Below the pieces are notes generated by a model that was given only the letters and a program-made list of their open reading frames with translations, had not been told where the DNA came from and ran no database searches. Shown one piece after another: positions 13,401 through 27,209 of a DNA stretch of 64,000 nt. A program made the translations under genes and the position numbers. Numbering within the stretch: the first letter of the stretch is position 1; every line of letters begins with the position of its first letter. The stretch spans positions 62,001-126,000 of the forward strand of contig JAURVB010003256.1 in NCBI GenBank assembly GCA_033002965.1. Direction: 5' to 3'. The stretch comes from Piper betle. Its lineage: Eukaryota; Streptophyta; Magnoliopsida; Piperales; Piperaceae.

Positions 13401-16400
13401 TGCAACAATTCTTTTCACGAGAAGCTTTCCACTGCCGAAATTGTTCTGCCTCTTGCTTTATCTTGTGCTGCAATTGAACCTGCACTTTCAGGAAATGGTT
13501 ACTGCTGATATGATACGATTAATGAAGTTGCATTAATCCTAACATGATAATGTTAGCTCAGTCTATAAACATGTTTAAGTCCCAAATCATCTTAAGAAAC
13601 CTCCTTTAAGTGGCAAAATGACAAACATGGTAGACTGCAAATATATTTTTGTTTACAACCTTCTGTTGTTTGATGAATTGTATCTCATCTTGAAGTCTAT
13701 TAGCCGCTTCATCGCTCTTTTGCTTCTGTTTTAAGAGCTGGACTTGGTTTTCCTGATTCTTTTTAAGTTCCAATATCTAAAAAGAAAATTTTCCTAGTTT
13801 AAAGAACATAATTATTTCCCAATGAGAAGCACCGACATAAAGACCAGCTTTTGTGTCACAAAGATTCAGCATGGAACCTGGGTTTCAAGGGCCTTCAGTT
13901 TTTGTAGGTAGTGATCTTGCAATTTTTGTGTTTGTCCATCAGTTGTAGCAGCAAGGCTCTCAACCTCAGTTAGCAAGCGATCCCTTTCTTGCTATAATTT
14001 TTAAAAGCATAGAAATCAGTTAAACATTCTAAAATATGTTTTGATATTTTAATAAAGTTATAAACTGGAGTTTCTTATTCACCTGAACTGCTCGCTTCTC
14101 ATTCTCAAGCTCCAAAAGTTTCTTTCCAAATTGCAGCTTGAGTGCTACAGGATCAAATCCTTCAAACATCTTCATCTCAGACTGCATGTAAACCAGTGTT
14201 AATCAGCTTCTACAAACTAACTGATGCAGCTAAAAATGTTAACAACTGAATATTGAAATGTACCTCTTTTTCTTCCAGACGCTTATTTAAATCACTCAGT
14301 TCTTTGTCCATATTATTCTGCAGAATAGTGTGTGTTCCCACTCTCGTGCAACTTCTTCATCAAATTCCTTGGAATTTTCTGCTGCTGAAACTAATTATGA
14401 ATTAGAAAATAGCTCTGCAACTATTTGTCAACTTATTTTTGCTTTAACTAGATTGGACGCATTACTTGCTGCCTCAGCCATTTGATAATCATTTGATTCT
14501 GTACTACGTGACCTCCTCTTTAAAACTTCTTCCCTCATGAAACAAGGGCCTTCCTGCGATATTGATGGTGTATCCCATCATTAATTCAAGTAGCTCATGT
14601 GATACTACAGTCTCTCTCAAAATCAATGAAAAATACAAATTTTAAAAACAAATGATAACATATAACATTATGCACGGGATCATAATAAACTGATCAAGAA
14701 TCAACATACTTGATTCTCAGTTTTGAACTGATCAGGGAAAGTGCCTCTCTGCCGGAATTCTTGGAGTTCTTTACAGAGCTCGTCATTGGTGGCCTCAAGC
14801 CAAGAAATTCTATTTTTGAGGACCTGTAGATAGATAAAGTTAGTATGAAGTTCCATTTATAACGGTGAATTCACAAAAGGTACACTGCTAACTGTATTAT
14901 CATTTATGTCTAGCAAAAATCACGTTTATGGAGTTCCAAAGAGGCTCACATAATCTTATTGACTTGAGGCCATAAACCTTTTAAATAAATAGAATTAGTA
15001 AATAATTATATAGTATGTCGTTTTTCATGTATTATTGAAAGACTTAGTGAAGCCTTTCCAGTGCAGAAACAATCCTCTAAAGATAAATTTCACATGTATT
15101 AAAATATGATCGACTTCGTTGCTTTATGTGCCTCTATGTGTGAATTGGTGAGAGGGAGGGAGGGAGGTAGGGAGGCAGGAATATTAGACTAGACAAGTGG
15201 TTCAGCTTGAACTATATGATCTACCTGTATTTCGTCTGATGAAGCACCCCCACGAGCACAAAGTAGTTCAGCCTGTAAGCATTCAAGTTTCTCACGCATT
15301 CTTTGCATCTCGCTGGATATTGGATCTCTATTTACCTAATCAACCGCAAATTAACAGGCACCAAATCATTTGCTTAAGTTTACTCAACAATATGCAGCTT
15401 TCCTATATAAAAAATGCAACAAGATGAAAGGACTTACAACAGGCTTATTCTGAATGTTGCGAGCACGATTAGCATATTTAAGCGTATTTAGACTTTCCTC
15501 TGCATTTATGTCTGCAGGACTGATACAAGCTGCATAACATGGCATGTTAAGGATTAAAAAACAAATTCAAGCAACACTTTCCAGAACACAAGCAAATTTA
15601 AACAAGACATTACCAATCATAACAGTTCTGCTGTTTCCCCCAAGTGAATCCTGTTGTTTATTAATAAAAAAATAAGTCAAATCCTTGAACAAGATACTAT
15701 ACCAGATTTTTATCAACAAATTACCAACGTCACTATTGGTATGTAAACCTTGCAAGTGCAAGGACAACAGATGTCATAAATTGCAACGCAGATTGCACCT
15801 TGCAACATTCCAATGCACCAAAGGTTAGTATCTATAAAGTAAAAATACCTGGAGGAGCCGAGTAAGTTTGCTATCTCGATAAGGAACATGAACTCCTTCC
15901 TTGCGCTTCTTTTCATCTCCTAGTGCACTTATGACATTGCCTAGTGCCAGAAGTCCCTTGTTAATGTGAACCCCTGTTAAAACAAAGAGAGAGTGATTCA
16001 TGAACATCAGTTTATAACCCAATCAAAAATGAAGTTAATCAGATCAGAGAAGGCATAACCTTCTTTAAAACGAAGACCATCAGAACCTGTTCTCTTTGCC
16101 CGCTCTGAACCAGCTAGATCCACCAAGTGAAGCTTTGCACATAGATACTCGTCAGTCATATCCTCCGTTAAGTTTTCATCATTATCAATAGATGTAGTTG
16201 GTTTACGCATTTGTTGCAATGTAATGGTGAAGATGGCATGGGAGCGGCTAAAACAAACAGTATTTACAAACAAAAATTAATCAATGATGAAGAACTTCCA
16301 GCTAATGTATATTGATTAGAAGATTTTCATGACAGATCAAAGTAATGTCAAGGAGCAAATAAACGATTTTTCCTCCAAACATAAAAATGTTAACAATTTT

Positions 16401-18715
16401 ATAGAATCAAGAAAATGCATGGGATAGATGCCACCCAATGAAAATATATATTGACATTGATTGAGTAAAGGGACCATGAAATAGAGAAAATACTAAATGC
16501 TCGTCATAGAAGACATGCAATGTTTAGTAATCTACCTTGATTGATTGTTCATGTTTGTACTACCAGTGGCGCGGCTCAAGGACCCTTGCTCCAAACAAGC
16601 AGCCATTTCCTTTTGTGTATTCACATCAACTTCAGTAGATCCAGCAAGTGTAATGACCCCATTTGACGTTTCACGAATTTGTATAGGAGGCTTCCCTGGC
16701 ATCATTATCTTCCCTGAATTTCCATTAACAAGTTCCGGCTTGTTTACAGAGGCAGGGTCTAGTAAGTCCATCACCTCTTCTTTGAGAATCTTTACATGCA
16801 AGAACAAAAACAAAGAAAGAATTTGGTTGTTAATTAATTGTTCTTGTTTGCATGCTCTCTTTCATGTAAGATAATCAATCATACAAGAATGTCTATCAAT
16901 ATTGGACTAGTGTACCTTGGAGAAAACAGGACATTAAAATAACACAGTTAGAAATAACAAACATCATATACCAGAAAAATAACAACTAACGAGAATGAGA
17001 ATTGCAGAGTGTCGGCATGGTAAATATGAATAGTTTTATACACTCCCTAACAGGTTAAGATTTTTCTATAGAAAATGCTAAAAATTATAAGTTTTAACAT
17101 GTTGCTAGAGATACCATACGTTTAAAACCAAATGGAATCTTCTGTAGCATTATAAAATAAAATTACACTTACTTTACTAATGGAGCCAAAGAAAAAATTT
17201 CCAGAAGTCCGACACCATGATTGATTGATGTAATAATTTATCGGGAAAATGAAAAAAAGAAGGCGTACCATCAAAATGACTAATACAAATTAATGGAAGA
17301 GTCCTCCCACATTAAACGTTTGTATACTGTGGGGCTAAATAGCAAAGCAACCCAGCTGTATCTACTACCAGAGTTTGTTTTCAAAAGGCTGTTTTCAGCT
17401 GATTACTGTTGCAATTAATTCAAAGCCCGAAGCATGCATTTAAAAGTATAAACACATAATACACTGATATATACCATACGCACCTCAATGAAAGAAACGT
17501 GTAGCTGAAATTCAGCTTGATGCTTTAAAAGTTCAATTTTACTGAATAATACGTTCATAACTTGAGGGATAAGCCCTGTTTGACAACCATCTTTAACATT
17601 GGTCCCCATGGTGTATGTCTTCCCGGAACCTGTCTGCAACAGACGTAACAACTATCGTCAAGGAAAGCCGAATGCCAAAATAGCATTGTTATTTTTATAT
17701 TCTTACAGCCAATGGAAAGGAAATACAGAGTGCAATTATTATGTAAATCAATACATGCAGACGAAAAACTCTGGCATCCAGAAAACGTTGTAGGAAACAC
17801 AAATGTGCACCATAAATGTACTAGCAAATTTTGACTCTCCCTAAAGCCCTCCTGCAGTAATCTATCCATAACAGACCCTCAGAGAAGTTTATATAACAAG
17901 CTGCCCAGCGCTTTGTGCAACCATCATGATACAACCCGATAAAGAAACGAAAAATGATTGAAAGTTCAATAATCACCTGACCATACGCAAGAACAGTGGC
18001 ATTGTATCCTAGAAATAAGCCGTCCACAAGAGGAGCAACACAATCTTCAAACATTGCCGAAGATGGTGTACCACTGCTCCCATATACGTGATCAAAGGCG
18101 AAAGAATGTGTTCCAATTTGTAACTGCAACAAGGTAAATGCACGACAGAAGCGAAATCAGAATAAAAAGAGGAGCTAATACATTCCACAACATCCATGAA
18201 CCTAAGGGAACAACTAGCCCGGGTGGATGGGAATGGGAGTAGAAGATAAATTTACCAACTTTTACACAATTCTTCTCCATTCTTATTCCAGATTAGCTAA
18301 ATCGAGGAGATTCGGAAACATGATTTAGGCATATTAAGTGAAGTGTATAAGGTGTCCACCAACGAAAAGCCACGAAACACAAAGGCACTCTCACCAAACA
18401 AAGTCTAACATCCAAAACATAAAAAAACACCGAAATCAAACAAAATACTCACCAACTCACAAACTCAAGCATCATAATGCCGTCGGTGCAATATCGCATC
18501 AGATCTAACCGGGGAAGAAAAAAAGAAACGAAAAAACTTGCACCCGCCTGCACAGTGTTACCAACCATTTCCAACAAAAAAGTAACGCAAACCTGAGGTT
18601 TTTTGCCGGGAACAACTGAGACGCAATCTTTGCAGCCTTGGAACTTCTCGTCGCCAATCAGTGGCCGGACGTGGACGGCCACCTTGACGCAGGACTCCTC
18701 CGAAGGAGCTTCCAT
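10452..18715 (-). CDS. KIN4A: Kinesin KIN-4A / FRA1-type, 25 coding exons, four small frame-breaking indels
   Basis: A plus-end microtubule motor; the family controls cellulose-microfibril order and delivery of wall material. Exons run from 18593-18715 ([19 protein letters not shown]) to 10452-10673. The motor domain is intact: [16 protein letters not shown]-loop (exons 2-3), NNQSSRSHAIF switch [19 protein letters not shown] switch [18 protein letters not shown]. It is followed by a long coiled-coil stalk ([20 protein letters not shown]) and the conserved basic tail ([25 protein letters not shown]). Corrected length is about 1,038 aa, as in FRA1. All 24 introns have usable GT-AG sites. Four exons depart from frame relative to the family: 14264-14384 (+2, a (GT)4 run at 14328-14335), 13400-13479 (-1 near 13411), 13105-13175 (-1, T5 at 13107-13111) and 11950-12172 (+1 near 12011). 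Read literally, the protein would stop in the proximal stalk. Confidence 0.92.
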
Positions 18716-20122
18716 GTGAGTGATTCCAACAGGAACGACCGCAGCTCACACGATGGGCAGCCACACAGCCACGGCGCAAGAGGACACCAGCACAGGGTCA
18801 CCACCGACCAAATAGGCTCAAAGACTCAGACTTTGAGCCCGGCAGCACCATTTCCCTCCTCCTCCAATCGAAGAAGAAGGAGCCCAGAAAGATAGAGGCA
18901 CCAGGAACAGAAAGCGAGATAACTCTTCCAGATTCCTCCTCTCAGATGAAAAGAAGACGGTAATGGGGGAACGTAAAAAAGAATGTGATCGCTTGGTGAA
19001 GAAGAAGAAGAATAAGAAGAAGCAGAAGCAGCAGCTAGGTGGATGAAGAGAATGGGAAGGCAATAAAAAAATCATCAACAACAACCACCACCACTATCAT
19101 TTTGCCTTGTGCTTCACTCTGATCCTTCCCCTTGTTATCTCTGTCTTCAACAGCAAGAATCACACAATGACACCTACTGGGGAGTGAATTAAGCAAGGGG
19201 ATAGGGTAAGAGGTGGTGGTGGAGATGCTTCTGGTGCGGTGATTTTTCTGGGTGTCATACCATGGGACAGCGGTGAGGCAGGGAGAATACTTCCCTCTCA
19301 CTCTTTTCCCACCAATATTGCTGTCTCTGCTTTGCACCTCACCATCCTTCTTCTTCTTTATTTCACTTCTGACCTCCTGCTTCTTCTCCTCTCCATGGTT
19401 CTTGCCGTACATGGTTTTGGTGGGACTGTGGGAGCCTGTAACATGGCTTTTTTTTCCCAACCAACATGGCTGCCAGGTAATCAAGCTTTTATGTACATAT
19501 AATGTTTGATATTATACACTTTTGTCGCCTCACCCTCGTCTGATTTCCTACAAATATTAGCATTCTTGTGTTTACCTACTAACACAATTTTAATGTGGAT
19601 TAATTGATTTGACCACCTTTTATCTTATAGAATAAAAATGCGATCAATACGGTAAATTTTGATAAATGAGATTGTGTATTGTGTCTTGTTCCTTATTTTT
19701 AATCTTTGGTTATGACAGACAATTATAAGTATGGGAAGATGTGGTGCTATTATTATTTTAATAAAACAAATGATCAAACATATAATCCATAGTAGAGAAA
19801 CATGTACGCTATTAAAAATTAAAAAAATACGATATAATTTTTTTCCACCCACGTTCTCCGCCCAATCTTTGTATAATTACTTAAATTAAATTTTATAAAT
19901 CATAAATGTCTAACGACATGCATAATGGGATGTGCCCCACAAAAATAAATTAACTTTGTTTAAGATAAAGTCTTTTTTTTCTCATGTGTTGAAATTAAAG
20001 GTGGATATCTTCTTTTATCTCTTTTAAATTAGTTCTCTTTAATTTTTATATAAGATATCTTTAATCTTCACTCTATTCCGCACCGTGTGTAGAGAGAGTA
20101 GGTGAAGAACATCAAGAAGATT

Positions 20123-20161
<39 letters not shown>

Positions 20162-23100
20162 GAAGTTGCAAGCAAATTAATTTAATTAAGTTTACGTCAA
20201 AGAATATCCAAAGTGCTTAAACTGTTATTTCGTTATATTTTAGGCCCTTAATAACTGTAATATAATGTGCATGATTCATGTAGTGTATATATCAAGATAA
20301 TGTCAAAGGTTTTTAACGTTAGTGTAATATTTCTTTTAAAAATGGTAAGCATTAGATGTTGGCCGATTAGTGCATGTGTTCATACCATCCTTGGTGTTTT
20401 TGTTAACTGCGATTGTCTCTTGGCAAATTGTTTGCTCAAATCCAAAAATTAGGTTTTGGTTGATTCAACCAACCATTTTGGATTTGCAACTTTATAGAAG
20501 ACTTGAATTTTTGGGGGTTGAAAATATTAAATATTATTTTTTAAAAGTGATTAGGAATCAATCAAAATTTAACTGTGCCATTTAGAGAACATAAATGATT
20601 TATGTAGGTTGTACTAAGCGTGCTTTATATTACTAGTTTTACACAAACAGATTGGAATTTTGCTTATTAAATATATTATATTTTTCGTCAGGGAGACATC
20701 TACTTATCATCTTCATTAGGTAGACATAATTTGTCTGCAACAAATTTGAAGTTGATGACACCATCCAAATATTTAGATTTTAGAAAAATATAATCAACCA
20801 CACAAGCTTTTTTAACAATGTGCCACGTGTTACATATATAACATTATTTAGCCTTATTGCATATAATAATAACTACTTCAACATTAACCTAAATAAAATG
20901 AATCCACTGATGGTAAAAGAGAGAAAAATTATGACTCGAAAAAATCATTTAAGTTTGTAGCTCTAATTAATATTAAAGGTGTGTAAACGTCTTCCTGATC
21001 TGGCATGTGCTTTTCTAATGATAAAATGAATGGTACATGGACAATTATCCTCTAGTTTATAGAGTATATTAAGTATACTTTTACCAAATGTAATTTGGGG
21101 GAAAAAGCTTGAAAAACCCAAAACTGATTTGATGTTTGGTTTGGTTCATCGTCGAAGTCGTACATTGGTTGAAGTTACACCAACATGCTCTTGTCATTTG
21201 ATGCAAACCACCACACTTCTTTCCGAGCCAGGTATTAATTGCCTGATTTGATTCAGACAAAAGGATTTTAGGTGTCGATCAATTAAACTAGTAGAGATGG
21301 CAAACCATTGGTTATATTAAGTCTTAACTACAATTTCTCTTCTCCACCTAACCACAGCCTTTCCTATGAAGAATGGTCCGGCTTGGGTCACACGCCTCCT
21401 CCTCGCTTTATGTCATTGTCGACTGACCCGAGTTTGTCTTCGGTCCGAAGGCAAACGAGAGAGGTTGATGCATGGTTCGTAATTTGTACTCGATTCATGT
21501 CTTCTTTGTTAACCTTTTTTATTATCGATAATCTCTTTCACTTTTATTACCTTTGTGGGGCCGAATCACGTGCTGTGCGGACGCAGTGTGTGGTCGTATG
21601 CGTGGACCCCACGGGTCCACTTTTGTGGCCCCCCTTCCTTTTTTGGTATTTTTAAGAAGTAAAAATATTAGTAATCTGACTGTCTTTTGTTGGAGCCTGT
21701 GAGGAGGGGGGACAATGTCAGTCGTGGAAACTTGTTTTCTATATATTGCACTTTTTTTGTTTAATATTGTGTTATTTCCGATGGTGTATTTTTAGGTTTT
21801 TGTGCTTCGTAAAAAAAGATACTACAATAATGATTATGTTGTTTAATTCGCAAATGAATGACATGTAAGGGCATCTCATATCTTCTTTCATCTTTGCATT
21901 ATTAGCGCTTGAAAGCATAATGAACCTCGTGAAATTAAAGGTGACCGGCGTGTTTCACCTTGGAAGATTTTAATTAATAGTGGATTTCATTATTATTTCA
22001 CATCCAGATTTTTATGATGAATATAAGACACTTTTGTATATTATCTATTTTTAATTCTAATTATAAGAAATAAAAACTATCAACAATAAAAAAGAGAGGA
22101 GAGATTAACTTTAACCTTTTTCTTAGGAAATAAAATTTCGCGCCTCTTTTATATATAAAAAAGCCATTTGATATCGCTGTATTTTTTAACTAGTAATCAC
22201 AGTTGACATGCAATCGTTAAATGAGTAGTTCTTATAAAGAGGTGTCCATGTATAAAACAATAATTCATTAGTCACAAATAAAAAAAGATCCATTTACAAA
22301 AGGTGGGACTTTTCTTTTTCCAAGGGACTATGAAGAGCATCTGTGAATGCCGTTTATTTTCTGATAAACCTAATTGTGATAATGCTCAAGTGTCTTAATT
22401 CTTAACCTAGTAGTTGTTTTACTTACTAATAATTTTTATGTTTACATTAGCTGTAGATTAAAATGCCTCTTACGAAATTGGCAGGGTCAAAAATATTACC
22501 ACAATAGTGTGTAACGTCAATTCTATATATTAGGTGGCAAGCATAACACCCAGAAAAAAAATCTTAAAGTGTGATTGTAAAAATATATATACATCAAATA
22601 ATACTTGTTGCTTTATCTCATATGAGAGACAACATTGTTCTGTTTTTTTGACTAGCTTTGCATAATGAATGCAATCATGAGACCAAAAAAATAAAAAAGT
22701 TGTTGCAAGCCATCTATATATGCAAGAGACAATACACATGATACTGGTTGTGATGATCACAGAATAAGGTATGTATATGTGTTATTTTCTTGGAAGCAAT
22801 GAAACAGTATTATTAATCGTACAGTACTGTATAAGGAATGCGATATTTGAACTTGCTCTCAATTGAGAAGAGGAGAAAAACGTGTTTTTTGGTTGAAAAA
22901 CAATGTATGATCAGAAGCAGCTTGGGAAAAAAACAATATGTGAGAAGCAGCAAGATGAAGTTGATGCTTTTGACTGTTTATAATTGTGAGTGCGATTTGG
23001 GGATATACTAGAGAGGGTGTATCAAGAGCTCTTCCTCTTAGAATTCCTCCATCTCACCTTAGCCTTGATTTATTCATAAGAAAACTCTATGGTATATGAG

Positions 23101-23900
23101 ATGTAGGTACTGTTACATATTTCATGCACTGGCTCAATCTATCAAACTTTGAAAGGTCACAGATTGAAGGTTTTCCATGAGGTTTATTTCACTGATTATG
23201 TATGAAACAAAATGTATAATTAAATCCTCTTTATACATGCATGATTCAACAAAGATCAAACTTCTCCCAATTTACGTACTATCAAGTAATTGATGTGACA
23301 TGTGCAAATATAACATTAGTATAGATATTATATATACCCTTTACCGCCATCTTCTTGATGCCTACTTTCTTTGTCATGAATTTCAAATATTATTTTTAAC
23401 AATAATCAAACCTCAATTGATTGATCTTAAATTATGACATAATAAAAATCACTGCCATCAAAAAATGTTCATCTTAACATTTAAAAATAAATCACATTTA
23501 TAAATGAAAAACCATTAATTAAAATGATAAAATATCGAAAATGCTACATTTTTTTCAAAATATATTATCATCAGTCTTCTTCTTCCTCTTCTTCGTCTCA
23601 TTATTATTTTGATATTTTTGGCTTTGAAGAGTGGTACAAATTTTGAAAGGGAGTGTGATGTTCACTCTCATCCAAAAGCTTGGTGGCTTCTCGTCGAAAG
23701 ACAAGTAAGGAAATAGGGTGGGGCTATACATGTAGATGGGCATTTATGTGAGCGTGAATGACTTGTCCACAATTGTATGCGTACGAGGGCAGTGGAATCC
23801 AGCCATGTATTATGAGAGGGCACACAGACTCCAGGCTTTGATTCCCTTCCATGTCTCCTTTGCATAAGAAACGCTAAAACATTATTTCTTTTTTAACTTT
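18716..23900. other. Kinesin upstream region and AT-rich intergenic DNA
   Basis: The first few hundred bases should carry the kinesin promoter and 5' leader, including a purine-rich GAA/GAAG tract near 18998-19035. The rest is AT-rich with scattered short frames that show no family resemblance. An AT microsatellite lies at 20128-20159. Confidence 0.5.
20128..20159. repeat. (AT)n microsatellite
   Basis: Uninterrupted AT dinucleotide run of about 32 bases. Confidence 0.9.
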
Positions 23901-23916
23901 CACCGAATAATTTATA

Positions 23917-24799
23917 CAGGAAATTACTATTTAATAGTAATAATAAACACTATCCACTATTCAATGACACTCTTTAATAATTTTAGGATTTAATGGTTTT
24001 TTTTAAAATTTAAAATCAATGACACCTTTAGCATGAAAATTCGGTTGATATTTAGGTTCGTTTGGACTGGGCGGATCGAATTATGAATTAGTTTTAAAAA
24101 AGATGAGCTTGAGTTGAGTTGTAATATCTTTATTTATTTTTTAATGGAGAAATATTTAAAGATAGATCTTTATTATTAAATAATAAATTCTTTAAATATT
24201 AATTTTAAATAATATATGAAATTAATTCTAGAAAGTATAGTAAACATTATTTTTCAATTAAAATAATGAATATCTATCGATTTGACTTTAACAAGAATAT
24301 CCATTTTTAGAATATAATAGTTATATAAAAATACTAAAATTAATTATATAAGATAAGTAATAATCTTAATAAGTGTGCACTAATAAGTAAAATTTTTAAT
24401 TAAAATAAAATTTTCATATTTGAATAAAATTTATCAAAATTTTAAAATTTTTAAAATGGCTAAAACTATACTTTTAATTACCAGCAACAAATAAGAATAA
24501 ATAACTAAATAAATAAATTTTTTTATTAAATATCTATTTTCAAATAACATGCTTTTCAAATTATAATTCTTAATTTATGTAAAATAATTTTAAATAAAAC
24601 TATTACAACCCAACCCAAACTCATATTTTTTAACTTATTCATAGCTCAATCCAAGCCGGCCCCAAATCTCAACCAAAATTTTAAGTCCCGGGGTATTATT
24701 GACTTTAATTTTAAAAATAACATTAAATCATAGAGCCATTAAAGACTGTCATTGGATAGTGAATAATGTATTTTTTTTACCATGAAATGGTAATTCCCT
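23917..24799. mobile_element. AT-rich MULE-like inverted-repeat element
   Basis: Inverted repeats of about 75-80 bp at 23918-23994 and 24721-24799 align imperfectly (AGGAAATTACTATTT / AGGGAATTACCATTTC, then CACTATCCACTATTCAATGAC / CATTATTCACTATCCAATGAC). Identical 10-bp direct repeats ATAATTTATA flank it at 23907-23916 and 24800-24809, close to the 9-11 bp duplication of Mutator-like elements. The interior is AT-rich and non-coding, and has fragments resembling the GGTTGGGTT-type ends of hAT elements near 24600-24690. Confidence 0.6.
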
Positions 24800-25225
24800 A
24801 TAATTTATATACCTTTTAAATAATTGGCATGAAATGTCGTTTTTCTTAATAAAATATTTCGCAATAATCCCCTATTAATTCACAATTGTTTTAAACTTAA
24901 TATTTGGTTGGTTATCCTAGAACAAGTTAGTAGAAAATTAAGGAAAGGAAAGATTTTACTGTTTGATAGACATAAATATTTTTGGGTGAAAGTCATAATT
25001 TCTCTCAAGTAGGGGGGCAAGCAAGTTTCATTTATTTAAAGTAGGGGTGAAAATTGCGTGCAACTACAGCTGGGAAAGGATGCTAATTAAACCACTCTTA
25101 ATTATACTACGTTTGGGAGATTTGAATGTCGTGCCTCTACGACCTAAATCAATTCGAGGCTGGGCGTATGACCACCTAATTAGAGGAACACATGCTCAAA
25201 GGAAAATATGTTGCAACTAGGAAGA

Positions 25226-25333
25226 GATTTAGTTATGAGTATTTAAATACCATCATATGTATACTTTAAGATGGACTTTAATTGAAATATTTAAAGATTT
25301 AGTTGAGTATTTAAATACCATCATATGCATACT
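25226..25333. repeat. 38-bp direct repeat, 70-bp period
   Basis: Copies at about 25226-25263 and 25296-25333 share GATTTAGTT...GAGTATTTAAATACC and CATCATATG. Each contains the palindrome GTATTTAAATAC. Confidence 0.75.
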
Positions 25334-26657
25334 GGGTTACTGCAAATCACAAAGTATAGTGGTAAACGATAGAATATCATGATATAAGGATAAAATTGAA
25401 GTAACTTTATTTGGCTTTAACATGGTTTCAGAAATTAAGTCATATGAAGCTAATTACAGTAGTCGCTCTTCACCTAAGATCAACTGATCCGTATCATTCT
25501 TTCCCTTTTGCCTGCTTGGATATTATCAGAGTATTTATCCATCACAACCAATTCTTTATTAATAGAGTGGATTCAATGCAAGCCACGGCCAGTTTGTTAT
25601 GCGTGCGTTCATGTGCCAACCAGCTCTCTCAATAGACAATTTTTGAAGGGAAGGGGGAGGGGGGCATGCATGCACTCCATCTTCCCCACCACGCGACTTT
25701 AAACACCCCCCCCATCCCTTTGATCAGCACATGCTTGTGGGTCTATCATATTCTCTAACCACAAAACCACCACAAACCCTAATTCACAACCTGTAAATGT
25801 ACTGGACAAAAAACCACCACGAACCCCGCCACACCACTAAATTAAAAGTACTGGTTCCAAATAAGAGCTCCTTCAACACTTTACACTCATTGCGGTCATG
25901 AGTCCTCCCGATCTTGCCTTTGATTTTCGGGGTTGAATTCCAACTGTTATCATTGCCGACCTTCATGCTAAAAACCATATTCCTATCCATTTGGCACCGC
26001 ATAATAAGTCCAGGATCTAATTGCATGATTATTATACTGATTATGCAACAATGAGAGCGGCGCAATGATCCTTGAAGGTGTTGGTTTAGCATTACTATCA
26101 AAGCACCACAGGAAATTAGTGATTCCTGTGCAGGATTTGGAAGAATTTACAGGAGGAGGAGGAGTTGGAGTGCATTGTTCGATGATGAGCATCCATTATT
26201 CTCTTCTAACCATTTTTTTCAAGGAGCATGCCATATATGCATTGCATCACATGGCCATGGGTACCCTTCCTTTTCATTCCTTCATCATCTCATATTTTCT
26301 TTTTCAATGCATTTGCCCAACTCTTCAGCTTTCTGTCCCCTCCTATTCAGTCACTATTTATAAACAATACTACAAATTATACACCCACTTAATAATATCT
26401 AATCCCTAGCATTGCACATAAGCGAAAAGCTAGGTAGCCCCCATCGAGAGAACTTGGATTTGACAAGATTTGGAGTCATGAACCATAACAACCTCAATTA
26501 TATGTAATGTATATATACCCGATACAGAATAAATATTGCTTAATTTCCATTCGGACTGATTGATCAGGCGTCGCTAGCGCTAATTCAACCTTTACCTTCT
26601 TTTCTTTTGCCTCCCAGACCTTATCTTGATCAAAAGAAAGCTTACAGAACTGCGTCT

Positions 26658-26876
26658 TTACCAGCTTATGGATTGCTTCTCACTATCTTTGCTGAAAGTT
26701 TTGTTCGTGTACATGTGCTCATCGGGCCCTTTGGCATGTGAGGGAAATGCTAGGAGTGGTCCAATATTGCCGGCCTTAAAGTTGAAGTGCGCTAGATATG
26801 CCGGCTGATCACTACTACTGCTTGCGGCAAGCAAAATATATAGAAGAAGCATTAAGCCTGCCAATGCAACATTCAT
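26658..26876 (-). CDS. Possible small secreted peptide (72 aa), unrecognised
   Basis: The 72-residue frame begins with a plausible signal peptide (MNVALAGLMLLLYILLAASS). A short polar remainder follows with FKAGNIGPLLAFPSHAKGP, one N-glycosylation-type NKT and no cysteines. I recognise no family. The hydrophobic start followed by a Ser-rich junction is the only positive evidence; chance in AT-rich DNA is possible. An unseen downstream exon cannot be excluded. Confidence 0.3.
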   Translation of the reverse strand: MNVALAGLMLLLYILLAASSSSDQPAYLAHFNFKAGNIGPLLAFPSHAKGPDEHMYTNKTFSKDSEKQSISW

Positions 26877-27175
26877 ATAACTAAATAATAATGCAGTGTA
26901 TCGATTAACTTATCAGCAACAAATTACTGTCTACTCTTTTTAGATTTATACATGGCCCGTGAATTGGTTATAAGCTTGAACAAGGCTATAGTTGGTTTAA
27001 GTTTAACAAGAGGCAGGCACTTTGAACTCCTAATTAAAATGATTCCCCTTTTTTTGGGTAGCCAAGAAAATCTATTTCAACAATATTGGAGGGAGGGGTG
27101 TAGATTGACAATACATGACTCTGGGAATAATATATACAACTCACTGTTCCTCATCGGATTGAAAAGACCATTGAA

Positions 27176-27206
<31 letters not shown>

Positions 27207-27209
<3 letters not shown>

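Larger units (their letters stand above)
24810..27206. other. Intergenic DNA
   Basis: AT-rich sequence with a short direct repeat (25226-25333), one possible small secreted-peptide frame (26658-26876, minus) and an AT run at 27180-27206. No spliced gene could be assembled. Confidence 0.45.

Noticed and set aside
10452..18715. Calling the kinesin a pseudogene
   Set aside because: All splice sites and the motor domain are intact and the indel type matches that of the PPR and IRX15-like genes, so assembly error is more likely; left open until read data are seen.
18818..19509. Frames on both strands upstream of the kinesin
   Set aside because: They derive from purine/pyrimidine-rich leader sequence (GAA/CTT runs) and contain no recognisable protein segment.
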